Below, in pieces: positions 1 through 9,307 of a DNA stretch of 64,000 bases. This DNA comes from Acidobacteriota bacterium. Its GTDB lineage: Bacteria > Acidobacteriota > Blastocatellia > Chloracidobacteriales > Chloracidobacteriaceae. How positions within the stretch are numbered: the stretch's first letter is position 1; each line of letters starts with the position of its first letter. Location: NCBI GenBank assembly GCA_016208495.1, contig JACQXX010000086.1:1-64000 (forward strand), in the 5' to 3' direction. The position numbers and the translations under genes are program-made. The notes beneath the pieces are model-generated. The model did no database searches. It was not told where the DNA came from and worked only from the letters and a program-made list of their open reading frames with translations.

Positions 1-174
1 GTTTGAGAGATCTTGTCAAGTGTATTTGGTTCTTTTTGAGTTATTTGTAAAGAGTTCTTCTCAAGGTTTTTGCAGACTGAAATACCTGGGTTTGGTCTAC
101 TGACTACTGACTACTGACTTATCAACTACTGACTACTGACTACTGACTTATCAACTACTGACTACTGACTTATT
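1..174. repeat. Dispersed repeat, family A, with CTACTGA heptamer array
   Basis: The right part (about 103-174) is a run of the 7-bp unit CTACTGA with a few TTATCAA interruptions. The left part (about 8-102) matches the reverse complement of 55430-55525 over about 100 bp. Shared stretches are CTTGTCAAGTG, AAGAGTTCTT.TCAAGG and ATACCTGGGTTTGGTCTACTGA. A more diverged relative lies between kdpA and kdpB. It ends exactly at the peptidase stop codon, and the copy may begin outside the window. Confidence 0.8.
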
Positions 175-1323
175 TTAATTGTTCTGCCCGTGCAGTTTCA
201 GGACTTCAAACACGATGTCGGCTGATTGATAGAAATCATCAATCGACATGTATTCTTTGACCGTGTGGATGTTATGCATTCCGGTGCCAAGATTGGCGCA
301 TTCGATCCCTTTGCGATTAAAGATGTTTGCGTCACATCCACCACCAGTGGGTAACGGTTCGCAATCGTGCCCGAGATTGTGTGCTGCCTGTTTGACCAGT
401 TTGACAATCATCGAATCATCGGCCAGGTCCATGCGGTGATAGTCGCGCTCAATGTGTTTCTCAAGCCGGGCTTTGACTGTGTGTCCATCACTGGTCACTT
501 CGTGGTGGGACACCGCTCGTTCCAGGCATTCAACCATGTGTGCCGTCTGGGTTTCGAGTTTGTCGTCATTGTGGCTCCGCGCTTCACAGTACAGGTCCAC
601 CCGGTTGGGGACGACGTTGACCGCGACCCCGCCATTGATGGTGCCGATGTTGGAGGTTGTCTCGTGGTCAATGCGTCCAACCTTCATTTCGGCAATGGCT
701 TCGGAGGCAATCTTGATAGCGGAGATGCCTTTTTCCGGGCAGACGCCGGCGTGGGCTTCAAGGCCGTAAATGGTAAACCGCATTCGGTTTGAAGACGGTG
801 CTTTCGTGATTAAATGACCAGGGTCGTCGCTATCAAGCACCAGTCCGAATTTGGCGCTCACCCGATCAATTTCGCAGTTTTTTGCACCGAGTAACCCGAC
901 CTCTTCGCAAATGGTAAAGACGATTTGAAGATCGCTGTACGGAATATTCTGTTCCTGAAGCGTGCGGATACATTCCACAATAATTGAGCATCCGGTTTTG
1001 TCGTCGCCACCAAGTACCGTTGTTCCATCCGTGCGAATGATGTTGCCTTCTCGAATCGGCTTCACCCCTTTTCCTGGGACAACTGTATCCATATGCGAGG
1101 AAAGGAAGAAAGGCGGAGCATTTGGGTTGGTGCCCTTGAAATGGACAATGACATTGCCAGTATTTCCACCCACTTTTTCACCGGCATGGTCAATGTAGAC
1201 CGTTCCTCCCAAAGCTTCACAGTCAGCCTTGAGTTTCATTGCCACATCGTGTTCTTCGCGTGAGTGGCTATCAATTTGGATGAGTTCCAAAACGTGATTG
1301 AGCATGCGTTCGCGATTGATCAT
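175..1323 (-). CDS. M20-family metallopeptidase, PepT-like
   Basis: This is a probable cytoplasmic di-zinc aminopeptidase of the M20 family, closest in look to peptidase T-like enzymes that release N-terminal residues from short peptides. The metal-site signatures are visible. SSHMDTVVPG has ligand H77 and catalytic-type D79, GGDDKTG has a ligand at D107 or D108, and CEEVG has general base and ligand E140-E141. GGGCDANIF and a late TGMHNIHT supply the last ligands. At 382 residues it is somewhat shorter than classical PepT (about 410). The insertion between E141 and H190 fits the usual dimerisation lid. It lies downstream of the ferredoxin-like gene on the same strand (47 bp gap), so they may be co-transcribed. 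An AAAGGAA lies about 12 bp before the ATG. The substrate is not determinable from sequence. Confidence 0.85.
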   Translation of the reverse strand: MINRERMLNHVLELIQIDSHSREEHDVAMKLKADCEALGGTVYIDHAGEKVGGNTGNVIVHFKGTNPNAPPFFLSSHMDTVVPGKGVKPIREGNIIRTDGTTVLGGDDKTGCSIIVECIRTLQEQNIPYSDLQIVFTICEEVGLLGAKNCEIDRVSAKFGLVLDSDDPGHLITKAPSSNRMRFTIYGLEAHAGVCPEKGISAIKIASEAIAEMKVGRIDHETTSNIGTINGGVAVNVVPNRVDLYCEARSHNDDKLETQTAHMVECLERAVSHHEVTSDGHTVKARLEKHIERDYHRMDLADDSMIVKLVKQAAHNLGHDCEPLPTGGGCDANIFNRKGIECANLGTGMHNIHTVKEYMSIDDFYQSADIVFEVLKLHGQNN

Positions 1324-1370
1324 AAGCGGAGGAATTCCTTTAAAGAGGTGAAAGGTGAATTATGCCGGGT

Positions 1371-1748
1371 TCAGGGTTCAGGGGTTTCGGATTTGGTTTT
1401 GTTTGGGTTTTCGCCGCCTCGCGGTGGCTGAATTGAGGCAGGTCGTTCACGGCCTGGTCGAGGATGCAGCAACCGTTCAACCGGGCAACCGCCAATCAGG
1501 TGGTCCTCGATGATTTGTGGGGCGTCTTCAAGTGTGACGCCAGCATACCATGTTCCTTCCGGATAGGTGACAATCGTTGGGCCGTGTTCACATTGGGCCA
1601 GGCAGCCAGATTTGTTGACACGGATTTTTTCGTGTAGCCCGGCCTTTTTCATGCCGGTTCGCAATTCCTGCCAGATGGCTTCGCTGCCGTGTGTTGGGCA
1701 GACTTTTCCGAAAACACAGACAAAGACATGTTTTTCAAAAAGACTCAT
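1371..1748 (-). CDS. (2Fe-2S) ferredoxin, thioredoxin-like fold
   Basis: This small cytoplasmic iron-sulfur protein resembles Shethna-type and NuoE-like [2Fe-2S] ferredoxins. With the ATG at 1748 as start, the core begins MSLFEKHVFVC. Four conserved cysteines are visible, one in HVFVC, one five residues later in KVCPTHG, and two in KSGCLAQCEHGP, the expected 2+2 pattern. The following GPTIVTYPEGTWY.GV block is typical of the family. The frame extends five codons upstream to a GTG, but the ATG gives the usual family N-terminus. The last about 30 residues are Pro-, Arg- and Lys-rich with no recognisable domain. The redox partner is unknown. The head-on space to plsC (1749-1988) carries no clear gene. 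Confidence 0.8.
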   Translation of the reverse strand: MSLFEKHVFVCVFGKVCPTHGSEAIWQELRTGMKKAGLHEKIRVNKSGCLAQCEHGPTIVTYPEGTWYAGVTLEDAPQIIEDHLIGGCPVERLLHPRPGRERPASIQPPRGGENPNKTKSETPEP

Positions 1749-1988
1749 AATCTGTGAAAACACCGTCGGTCAAAGTAAACTGGTTGAATCGGGATGCACC
1801 TTTGGAAAAAACCCGTGATTGGCGCACCAAGAAGAGTTTGTTTCAGTACCGAAATTTGTATAGATTAGCAAGGCTTCCTGAGAAGTTCCGGGCGAGAACC
1901 TGGAAGATTTTAAAAGCATACCCTGTTTTTTCAGCCAGTACTTCAAAAAGTGTTTCTTAAACCCTGAATTGATGTTCGATGACATTCT

Positions 1989-2975
1989 ATGGCGAATCAA
2001 AAAGACCAACCACCCATTTTTCGAGCGAAACGCAGATTGCCTGATTCACCCTTGCGGATTGATCCTCTGGATTTACCAGCCCGACCACCTAGTTTGAAAG
2101 TCAAACCAAAGTCAGTTCCAGTTGAGGAAAAAACGGAAGGAGCCTTGGAGGTTCGCACAAAGCCGGAAGAAACTGCTTTAGCAGATCCGCTTGAAAACCG
2201 TCAAGATCTTGCGAAGAAAACATCCAAAGTCAAATGGGGTGTTGGAATTGGGCTGGCATTAGGGGCTGCCACCGTCGGTGGGTTTTTACTCTTTCGAATG
2301 CTCAACCGCATGAAGGTCGAGGGATTGGAAAACATTCCTGAGTCGCACGAAAACGTGCTCTATTGCCCAAATCATTCTTCGTTGCTCGATAACTTTGCGC
2401 TGGGGGTTGGGCTCTACATCCCACGCATGTTTTTCAACCCGGAGTACATTCCGATCAATCTGGCGGACCGCAAAAACTTCTTTGGTGATCCTGCCTCACG
2501 TCGGTTCAAAGATCGGGTCTTGCGCATCCTCGGTGAATATTTCTTCAAGAATTTGCGCACCTTTCCAGTTGACCGGGGCAAAGGTGGCCTGGAGCAGGTT
2601 GAACAGTGGGTGGAAATGCTCAAGTCCAATATCGTGATTGTGTTTCCGGAAGGAACACGCTCGCGCACCGGAGAAATCGGACGCGGAAAAGCTGGGGTTG
2701 GCAAAATGATTTGTGATGCCCGCCCAACTGTGGTGCCGATTCGGTTGATTGGGACCGATGAAGTTCTGGGCGTCGGAACCCTGGTGCCCAACGTGTTTCG
2801 AACCGTGCGAATAGTGATTGGAAAACCACTCAATCTCGATGAGTTAATGCCGGATCCGCTCCCCGAAGATCCAAAGGAACAACTTGATTATTACCGTGGG
2901 GTTGCCAATCGAGTGGTCGAAGCAATTCGGAACTTGACCCCTGGCCAAAAACTCCCGTTTGACCGGCACGAGTAG
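1989..2975 (+). CDS. plsC: 1-acyl-sn-glycerol-3-phosphate acyltransferase (PlsC family)
   Basis: This is a membrane-bound acyltransferase that would transfer an acyl chain to lysophosphatidic acid, giving phosphatidic acid for phospholipid synthesis. The catalytic HX4D motif is NHSSLLD (H129, D134). The glycerol-phosphate-binding motif is FPEGTRS (219-225), followed by GRGKAGVGKM, and VVPIRLIGTDE matches block IV. One hydrophobic segment at about 84-102 anchors it. The first 80 residues are Pro-, Lys- and Glu-rich, look disordered, and are longer than in typical PlsC. No clear Shine-Dalgarno sequence precedes the ATG. An internal start near the membrane segment is possible but no better supported. 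Confidence 0.85.
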   Translation: MANQKDQPPIFRAKRRLPDSPLRIDPLDLPARPPSLKVKPKSVPVEEKTEGALEVRTKPEETALADPLENRQDLAKKTSKVKWGVGIGLALGAATVGGFLLFRMLNRMKVEGLENIPESHENVLYCPNHSSLLDNFALGVGLYIPRMFFNPEYIPINLADRKNFFGDPASRRFKDRVLRILGEYFFKNLRTFPVDRGKGGLEQVEQWVEMLKSNIVIVFPEGTRSRTGEIGRGKAGVGKMICDARPTVVPIRLIGTDEVLGVGTLVPNVFRTVRIVIGKPLNLDELMPDPLPEDPKEQLDYYRGVANRVVEAIRNLTPGQKLPFDRHE

Positions 2976-2976
2976 G

Positions 2977-3112
2977 AATGAAGAATGAAGAAACCATCAA
3001 GTGGTTAGTGGTTAGTGGTCAGTGGTTAGAAATCAATATTTTCGAAGAAGCACCAGTCACCAACCACTAACCACTAACCATTAACCACTAACCACTCATC
3101 ACATTCTTCATT
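2977..3112. repeat. Dispersed repeat, family C: inverted TGGTTAG / CTAACCA arrays around a conserved core
   Basis: An array of TGGTTAG-type heptamers (3001-3030) and one of CTAACCA (about 3058-3098) face each other across a core containing AAATCAATATTTTCGAAGAAG. The whole is bounded by GAATGAAGAA and TTCTTCATT. The same core, on the opposite strand, is present at about 39797-39811 and 59322-59345 with the same arrays. The right end abuts the shikimate kinase start codon. Confidence 0.85.
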
Positions 3113-3640
3113 ATGATCCTGTATCTGGTTGGGTTTATGGGAAGCGGCAAATCTACGATTGGGAGCGCTTTGGCTGAAAAGTGGCAGGTTCCACTCATTG
3201 ATCTGGATGCTGAAATTATTCGGACTGCCGGGTGCTCAATCCCGGAAATATTTGAACGCGAAGGCGAATTGGGATTTCGTCACCGTGAACGGGACGCGCT
3301 CCAGGCGGTTTGTTCAACCAGAATGACCCGTAACCCGTCACTTCGTCGTCAGCCGGAGTGCATTATTTCACTCGGCGGCGGGGCGTTTATCCAGGAGGCC
3401 ATTCGCCAGCAGATTGCCCGCACTGGTATTTCCATCTGGCTGAAAGCTGATTTTGAAACCTGTGCGGCGCGATTGCGGGAAGCCACTGACCGACCCCTTT
3501 TTCAATCACCGACGACGGCTCGCCGTTTATTTGATTCCAGATTGCCGGTTTATGCGCTGGCAGACATTCATATTGAAACCAGTGGACAACTCATTTCCGC
3601 CATTTGCGGTCAGATTGAGCAGGCGCTCCAATTACAATAG
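3113..3640 (+). CDS. aroK: Shikimate kinase
   Basis: The product phosphorylates shikimate with ATP at the 3-hydroxyl, a late step of the pathway to chorismate and aromatic amino acids. The Walker A is GFMGSGKST (7-15). LIDLD (DxD at 30-32) binds Mg and substrate, GELGFRHRERDAL carries the shikimate-binding arginine, and SLGGGAF is the Walker-B-like glycine motif. TDRPLF is in the lid. At 175 residues the length is normal, apart from a short Arg-rich insert before the GGG motif. The start codon directly follows the CTAACCA and TTCTTCATT repeats, and I see no Shine-Dalgarno sequence. Confidence 0.92.
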   Translation: MILYLVGFMGSGKSTIGSALAEKWQVPLIDLDAEIIRTAGCSIPEIFEREGELGFRHRERDALQAVCSTRMTRNPSLRRQPECIISLGGGAFIQEAIRQQIARTGISIWLKADFETCAARLREATDRPLFQSPTTARRLFDSRLPVYALADIHIETSGQLISAICGQIEQALQLQ

Positions 3641-3782
3641 CTCCATAATTTTGGCTCAAAGAATTCAGAATTCACCCTTCATTCTCCTCATCACTGGTTT
3701 GACCGATAGCACAATGGGTGATCGTTGTACTAAAATTTTCCCCTCAACCTACATTGAAGTAAAGGAATAGGGCTCACCTTAC

Positions 3783-5810
3783 ATGAAGTTATCCACGCCT
3801 TTGACCTCCGCAGTCCTCTTTTCAGTGGTGATGGCACCCTCTGTCACAGCAGCGACTCAAAAGCCAACCAAAACCGCATCGCCAATCCAGCGCCCAACGC
3901 CGGAAGCCCCGACGCCACGTGAACAGCGGATGCGTTCGTATCTGCTCTATCTGCAGGCACGTGATTATGAAGCCCAGGGCGATTACCCCAAAGCCATCAA
4001 CGCCTACAAGGAAATCATTCAACTTGACCCACAGGCAGCCGCTCCCCATATTTCGCTCAGTGAGATTTATTTTCAAAACCGCAATTTAAAGGATGCTGAA
4101 ACCGAAGCCCGTCAGGCAGTGTCGCTGGAACCTGAAAATCCGGCTGGTCGGCGGTTACTAGGCAATATTCTGGCGGTTCAGTCGTTGTCAGGTGTGCTGA
4201 ACAAAGAAAAAGTCAATGAAGCGATTCTCCAGTTTCAGGAAGTTGCCCGATTGGATAAAGCTGATCCAGAAGTCTATCGAATTATGGGACGGCTCTATCA
4301 GGCGACCGGAGACGCTGACAAAGCGATTGAACATTTCCAGAAATTGATGGGAAGCGGGGTTGCCAAAGGCCCGGATTTTGAACTGATGGCCCGGCTCTAT
4401 TATGAAAAAGGCCGATATCGCGATGCCGCTCAGGTGGCGCGTCAGGCATATATTTTAAGCGATCAAAATCTGCGACTGGGCGCGTTGCTGGCTCAATCGT
4501 TGCTTCGTTCTGGGCAAACCACCGAAGCGCTTGAAGTCTATCAGCAGATTTTAACCGATAACCCCAACCAGCCTGAATTGCTGCTTGATTATGCCGAAAC
4601 CCTGATGCTGGCCGGAAAATACCCGGAAGCGCTGCAAGGTGCCCAGAAAATCCTGGAAATGGATCCGACCAACGTTCAGGCGTTGAGCATTCTGGCCCAA
4701 ACCCAGCGCCGGAGCGGACGACGCGAAGAAGCCGTCAAAGTACTGGAACAGGCACTCAAAGGTCAGGATGTGACCGAAAGCCTGCAGTTGCAGTTTGAAC
4801 TGGCCGAAACACTGATTGAACTGGGTCGGGTCGAGGATGGCGTCAAAGCCTATCAACGAGCGCTCAATGCATTATTGAATCCGGACGGAACCGTAGGCGA
4901 ACGCGATAAACGCAATGCTGGCGTTATTTTACGACGCATTGCCATGGCCTATCGTGATGCTGATCAACGGGCCAAGGCGGTCGAAACCTTTGCCTATATG
5001 CGCAAAGTTCTGGGCGACAAAGACACGCTGCCGGATGCGATGGAAATTGATCTGTTGCGTTCTGAAGGCAACCACGCGGAAGCCTTGAAAATTGCCCGTG
5101 ATGCCCAAAAACGATTCCCAACTGATCGTCAGTTTAAGTACCTGGAAGCCTTTTCATTGTCCAAGTTAGGTGAAGTAGACAAGGCGGTTGAACTTTTAGA
5201 GAAGTTGCTTGGCAGCAATGCCGAAGATGCTGATGTGTACCAGACACTTGGTTCGCTTCTGATGGAGGTTGGGCGGTTGGAGGAAGCTGAAAAATCAGCC
5301 CGTCGTGCCCTGCAATTTGACCAGAAAAACACCGAATCCCTGGTCTTGCTGAGTTCAATCCAGGACCGGCGCAAGATGTACAAGGAATCAGAAGAGACAT
5401 TGCGGCAGGTTCTGGCGATTGACCCCGATAACCCAACGGCTTTGAACAATTTGGGGTATTTTCTCACTGAACGCGGCGAAAAACTCGACGAAGCACTCCT
5501 CTTGATCCAGCGCGCGGTCAATATTGACCCAACCAACAGTTCTTTCCTGGATAGCCTTGGCTGGCTCTATTTCAAACGCAACCAGTATGATCAGGCCCGT
5601 CAGTACATCGAACAGGCGATTGGGTACGATGGCCGAAGCGCCACCCAGCACGATCATCTGGGCGATGTCTATGAGAAGCTTGGAAAGCTGGATCTGGCAC
5701 GTGAAATGTGGAAAAAAGCAGTTGATATGGCGACAGACCCGGCTGAAATCGAGCGGATCAAAACCAAATTGAATGCGTCACAAGCCAGCCAGAAAAGTCC
5801 AAATAAGTGA
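3783..5810 (+). CDS. Secreted TPR-repeat protein
   Basis: The N-terminus MKLSTPLTSAVLFSVVMAPSV is a signal peptide, with likely cleavage near ATAA-T at about residue 24. After a Pro/Thr-rich stretch, the rest (about 45-660) is a long series of tetratricopeptide repeats. Typical blocks are YPKAINAYKEIIQLDP, ALEVYQQILTDNPN and GRLEEAEKSARRALQFD. The ALNNLGYFLTERG.KLDEALLLIQRAV block near the C-terminus is common in bacterial periplasmic TPR proteins. It probably works as a periplasmic or outer-membrane-associated scaffold, with an unknown partner. It lies 142 bp after aroK on the same strand, with AAGGA rather far upstream of the ATG. Confidence 0.85.
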   Translation: MKLSTPLTSAVLFSVVMAPSVTAATQKPTKTASPIQRPTPEAPTPREQRMRSYLLYLQARDYEAQGDYPKAINAYKEIIQLDPQAAAPHISLSEIYFQNRNLKDAETEARQAVSLEPENPAGRRLLGNILAVQSLSGVLNKEKVNEAILQFQEVARLDKADPEVYRIMGRLYQATGDADKAIEHFQKLMGSGVAKGPDFELMARLYYEKGRYRDAAQVARQAYILSDQNLRLGALLAQSLLRSGQTTEALEVYQQILTDNPNQPELLLDYAETLMLAGKYPEALQGAQKILEMDPTNVQALSILAQTQRRSGRREEAVKVLEQALKGQDVTESLQLQFELAETLIELGRVEDGVKAYQRALNALLNPDGTVGERDKRNAGVILRRIAMAYRDADQRAKAVETFAYMRKVLGDKDTLPDAMEIDLLRSEGNHAEALKIARDAQKRFPTDRQFKYLEAFSLSKLGEVDKAVELLEKLLGSNAEDADVYQTLGSLLMEVGRLEEAEKSARRALQFDQKNTESLVLLSSIQDRRKMYKESEETLRQVLAIDPDNPTALNNLGYFLTERGEKLDEALLLIQRAVNIDPTNSSFLDSLGWLYFKRNQYDQARQYIEQAIGYDGRSATQHDHLGDVYEKLGKLDLAREMWKKAVDMATDPAEIERIKTKLNASQASQKSPNK

Positions 5811-5822
5811 CAATCAAAATTA

Positions 5823-6024
5823 CTCCGTTGCGGAAAAGCCGGTTTTCGCCCGGATGGGCGACGGAAAGTAGCCGGTGGGCAGCCTGCTTTGGGGCGCACG
5901 CACCGGATGCGGACCGCGAGGCGGTGATCCGGTGGTAGCTCGCCGTAGCCGAGCGACCACCAGCTACTATCCATCGTCCTCCGGACGGGGAATATCCAAC
6001 CCAGGTGATCTTTCCGCAACGGAG
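5823..6024. repeat. 202-bp palindromic element between convergent genes
   Basis: The ends are a perfect 14-bp inverted repeat, CTCCGTTGCGGAAA at 5823-5836 and TTTCCGCAACGGAG at 6011-6024. Nested inside are further self-complementary parts: AGTAGCCGGTGG facing CGACCACCAGCTACT, and ACCGCGAGGCGGT. The architecture is like the family E elements at 14.8 and 29 kb but the sequence differs. It fills the space between the convergent TPR and ATPase genes and may serve as a two-way transcription stop. Confidence 0.75.
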
Positions 6025-6031
6025 TGCATTC

Positions 6032-8809
6032 TTAATTCCTTCCTTGACTGGGCGAAATAGTCCGAACCAGGAATTTTCGGATCTCTTCCAACACTAGCAA
6101 CACGACTGGCAATGCCGCCAAAAAGAGCCAGTGTGAACCACTGAGCGGTGCTGTGCCAAAGACGTGAGCCAGCGGCGGCAGGTAAATCATCGCCAGCAAG
6201 AGTCCCAGCTCGACCGCAACCCCTCCGAGCAAAAAGCGGTTCCTCAACAATCCCAGTTTCAAAACCGATTGACTTGAACTCCGGCAGGCAAAGACATTTC
6301 CAACCTGTCCGGCCACAATTCCAGCCAGTGTCATGGTGGTGGCCAGCGTGTAAACCAGTCCGCTGTTTTCCATTGGCATTCCAGGACGCCAGCCAGCCAG
6401 AGAGTACACCCAAAAGAATCCAACAAAACCAAACGCCGCTTCGATCATGCCGAACCACAGGTAGGCCCGAATGAGTGTTGAAATATTGAGTAGTCGTTCC
6501 TGCCGTGAGCGCGGAGGCCGGTGCATCGTGTCGGATTCTGGTGGCTCGGCACCGAGTGCAATTGCTGGCACTAAATCTGTGCCAATATCAATTGCCAGAA
6601 CCTGCATAATCGTCAACGGAAGCGGAATTCGAAAGAGAATAAAGGCAACAAAGGGCATCATTTCGGCGCTGTTGCTGGCAAAGATATAGGTCACAAATTT
6701 CCGAACGTTTTCATACACGGCCCGTCCTTCGCGGATGGCTTCGATGATACTGGCAAAGTTGTCATCGGCCAGAACGATATCTGCCGCTTCGCGAGCCACA
6801 TCGGTGCCATTCATTCCCATGGCCACCCCAATGTCGGCCCGTTTGAGCGCCGGGGCATCATTGACCCCATCACCTGTGACGGCAACGACTTCTCCGCGCT
6901 GCTGAAAGGCTTCGACCAGCCGGAGTTTATGTTCCGGTGTGGCACGAGCAATCAACACATTGGGGTTATCAAGCAGGTGAAGCAGTTCTGGTTTCGACGT
7001 GTGGTCAAGCTGGTCGCCAGTGATGACTTGAACTTCGCCTTGATACATCCCAATTTCCTGGGCGATGGCGGCGGCAGTCAGACCATTGTCACCTGTGACC
7101 ATGACGACCTGAATCTGTGCCTCTCGACAGGCGGCTAATGCTGCGGGGACTTCCGGACGTGGAGGATCCTCCATCGCCAGCAGCCCCAAAAATGTCAGAT
7201 CTGATTCGACTTCTTCAACTTGCCATTCTTCCGCCGACTGGTTTACGGAGGTAAGTTCGCGAATGGCAACCCCAAGCAGGCGCAGGCCACGGCGGGCCAT
7301 TGTGTCGTGAATTGCCTGAATGGTTTGTCGCTGTGCCTCATCAAATGGGCGTGTTGCACCATTCCAGCGAATTTTTGAACTACGGACCATCAACTCGCTG
7401 GGCGCCCCTTTAACGCAGGCAACCGGCTGTCCATCAACCTGGTGGATGATCGTCATGCGTTTGCGAGTCGAATCAAACGGAAGTTCAACCAGCCGGGGCC
7501 AGGTGGCCAGTTTTTCTTCCGTCATTCCAACTTTGGCCGCTGCCACCAGGATCGCGGCTTCCATCGGGTCGCCAATGATGCTCCAGTGAGGTCGTTCCGC
7601 GCTGGGGGGTACCAGCCGGGCATCACAGCAGAGCGCCGCCGTTCTGAGGAGTTCAAGCACGGTTGATTCGTGGCCGGAAGGTTCAACCACACCTTCGATT
7701 CCGTACCCAACACCGCTGATTGTAAAGTGAGTGCCGCCGGTCCACACTTCACGGATCGTCATTTCATTTTCGGTCAGCGTGCCGGTTTTATCCGTCAGAA
7801 TCACCGTGGTGGCACCAAGGGTTTCAACCGCTGAGAGACGTTTGACCAGAGCATTGCGCTGGGCCATCCGCCGTACGCCAAGGGCCAGTGCCAGCGTTAG
7901 CGTCGGAAGGAGTCCTTCCGGGACGTTGGCGACAATAATGCCCACCGCAAAGAGAAAGCCTTCAATCGGGCGCAATCCCCCGACCAGCGTACCGACCAGG
8001 AAAAAGAGCACTCCAAACCCAACTGCGAGAATGGTCACCACGGTCGTGACTTTCTGGAGTTCCTGTTGCAATGGGCTCAGGCGTTCATCTTGAGCCTGGG
8101 TAAGCTGGGCAATGTGTCCAAATTCCGTCGCCGCCGCCGTGGCAAAGACCACGGCTTCGCCGTACCCGCTGACAACCGATGTTCCGGCAAATACCAGGTT
8201 CGGCAAAAGGATACCTGTTTTTCCACTGGTTTCAGCACTTTCAATACTGCGTGGGACGGGACGTGATTCACCAGTCAATGAGGAAGCGTCAATCCGCAGC
8301 CGTTCTGCCTTGAGCAGCCGGGCATCAGCCGGAATTGCTTCGCCTTCGGTCAGAATGAGGATGTCTCCGGGAACAATTTCAGTCGTGCTGATGCGTTGTT
8401 CTGTTCCATCTCGCCGGACAGTCACCTGATGCGGCAGGAGCGCGGCCAGGGCTTCAGCCGCCCGTTCAGCCTGGAATTCCTGCCAGAAACTGAACAGTCC
8501 ATTGACGATGATGACAATAACAATGGCCCAGGCCAGTTGGGGCATTCCGGCCACCCAGCTCAAGGCAGCACCCGCCCAGAGCAGGAGTGCAAACAGGTGA
8601 ATAAAATTTTTGGAGAGTTCGACATACCACGGAGATTTGGCAACGTGGGGCAGGGAATTAAAACCGTGGAGTTGAAGTCGCCGGGTCGCTTCATCGGTGC
8701 TCAGTCCATCTGGTGTAGCCCCCAGTTTTGACAATGCCTCCTCTGGAGCACATTGCGCCCAGTATGCGGAACCGACTTTGGCAGCAGGGGGGAGATGAGC
8801 AACATGCAT
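6032..8809 (-). CDS. P2-type cation-transporting ATPase
   Basis: This inner-membrane P-type ATPase uses ATP hydrolysis through an aspartyl-phosphate to pump a cation. Motifs are in order: an N-terminal cation-ATPase domain (about 20-65), TGES of the actuator (179-182), NVPEGLLPT in TM4 (about 296-303), DKTGTLTEN with phosphorylated D340, KGAPSE for nucleotide binding, and TGDGVNDAPAL in the hinge. About ten membrane segments are present, with C-terminal ones after DIGTDLVPAIALG. The TM4 motif is closer to the Na+/K+-like branch than to PacL/SERCA (IPEGLP), so the ion (Ca2+, Na+ or other) is open. At 925 residues it is full length. The start lies next to a TTCAGGG array and has no visible Shine-Dalgarno sequence. 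Confidence 0.9.
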   Translation of the reverse strand: MHVAHLPPAAKVGSAYWAQCAPEEALSKLGATPDGLSTDEATRRLQLHGFNSLPHVAKSPWYVELSKNFIHLFALLLWAGAALSWVAGMPQLAWAIVIVIIVNGLFSFWQEFQAERAAEALAALLPHQVTVRRDGTEQRISTTEIVPGDILILTEGEAIPADARLLKAERLRIDASSLTGESRPVPRSIESAETSGKTGILLPNLVFAGTSVVSGYGEAVVFATAAATEFGHIAQLTQAQDERLSPLQQELQKVTTVVTILAVGFGVLFFLVGTLVGGLRPIEGFLFAVGIIVANVPEGLLPTLTLALALGVRRMAQRNALVKRLSAVETLGATTVILTDKTGTLTENEMTIREVWTGGTHFTISGVGYGIEGVVEPSGHESTVLELLRTAALCCDARLVPPSAERPHWSIIGDPMEAAILVAAAKVGMTEEKLATWPRLVELPFDSTRKRMTIIHQVDGQPVACVKGAPSELMVRSSKIRWNGATRPFDEAQRQTIQAIHDTMARRGLRLLGVAIRELTSVNQSAEEWQVEEVESDLTFLGLLAMEDPPRPEVPAALAACREAQIQVVMVTGDNGLTAAAIAQEIGMYQGEVQVITGDQLDHTSKPELLHLLDNPNVLIARATPEHKLRLVEAFQQRGEVVAVTGDGVNDAPALKRADIGVAMGMNGTDVAREAADIVLADDNFASIIEAIREGRAVYENVRKFVTYIFASNSAEMMPFVAFILFRIPLPLTIMQVLAIDIGTDLVPAIALGAEPPESDTMHRPPRSRQERLLNISTLIRAYLWFGMIEAAFGFVGFFWVYSLAGWRPGMPMENSGLVYTLATTMTLAGIVAGQVGNVFACRSSSQSVLKLGLLRNRFLLGGVAVELGLLLAMIYLPPLAHVFGTAPLSGSHWLFLAALPVVLLVLEEIRKFLVRTISPSQGRN

Positions 8810-8817
8810 AAACCATT

Positions 8818-9031
8818 AGGGGTTCAGGGTTCAGGGTTCAGGGTTCAGGGGCATAAACGCCAGGATAAGGATCGGAGTCCCGCAGGGACGGCATTCAATA
8901 GCCGGGGTGCGTCAGCCCCCGGTCCCGGTCAGGTCAAGATCTAAGCCCTGCAAGGGCGACATATAAAGACAAGCGGACCATTCAAATTTTCCTTATCCTG
9001 GCGCTTATGGGGTTCAGGGTTCATGGTTCAG
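8818..9031. repeat. TTCAGGG arrays flanking a family D palindromic element (8853-9008)
   Basis: Two TTCAGGG arrays (8818-8850 and 9009-9031) bracket a 156-bp element. Its ends are the inverted repeat ATAAACGCCAGGATAAGGA (8853-8871) and its complement at 8990-9008, with one mismatch. Inside are the short hairpins GTCCC-GCAG-GGAC, CCGGGG..CCCCGG and GCCCT-GCA-AGGGC. Related elements lie at 25951-26040, 34530-34595, 44005-44058 and 53638-53784. Confidence 0.85.
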
Positions 9032-9307
9032 GAAGTACCAACTTTTTATAGCCTTTCGTCAAGAGGGAGTAGCTCGCTAAGTCTATTGAGTTGAGTAATT
9101 TGACTAACGGTGAATCTGGCGGATCAATGAAACAATACTGCTTTTTCTGGTGAAATGATACACCCATGAAAAAAGGCGTTACCCATCACTTTAAGTAAAA
9201 GAATGATGAGCAACGCCAAATGAACCAATCAAAAATTTCGAAAACCCCGAACCCCGAACCCCGAACCCCGAACCCCGAACCCCGAACCCCGAACCCCGAA
9301 ATTTAGC
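9032..9307. other. Non-coding stretch with an 8-unit CCCCGAA array
   Basis: No gene is seen in 8810-9307. The part from 9032 to 9168 is unique sequence with no feature I can name. Positions 9244-9300 are eight uninterrupted copies of ACCCCGA, a one-base variant of the TTCAGGG unit on the other strand. The array ends next to the glucosidase stop codon. Confidence 0.7.
9169..9217 (-). terminator. Rho-independent terminator after the glucosidase
   Basis: Read on the minus strand, GGCGTTGCTCATCA pairs with TGATGGGTAACGCC (a small internal mismatch), and six T follow. It lies about 90 bp past the glucosidase stop, beyond the heptamer array. Confidence 0.6.

Noticed and set aside
9060-9160. Possible yybP-ykoY-type riboswitch (GGGAGTAGC on the plus strand)
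   Set aside because: Only the short GGGAGTAGC string fits. No second conserved stem is seen, and no manganese gene follows on that strand until mntP 3.5 kb away.
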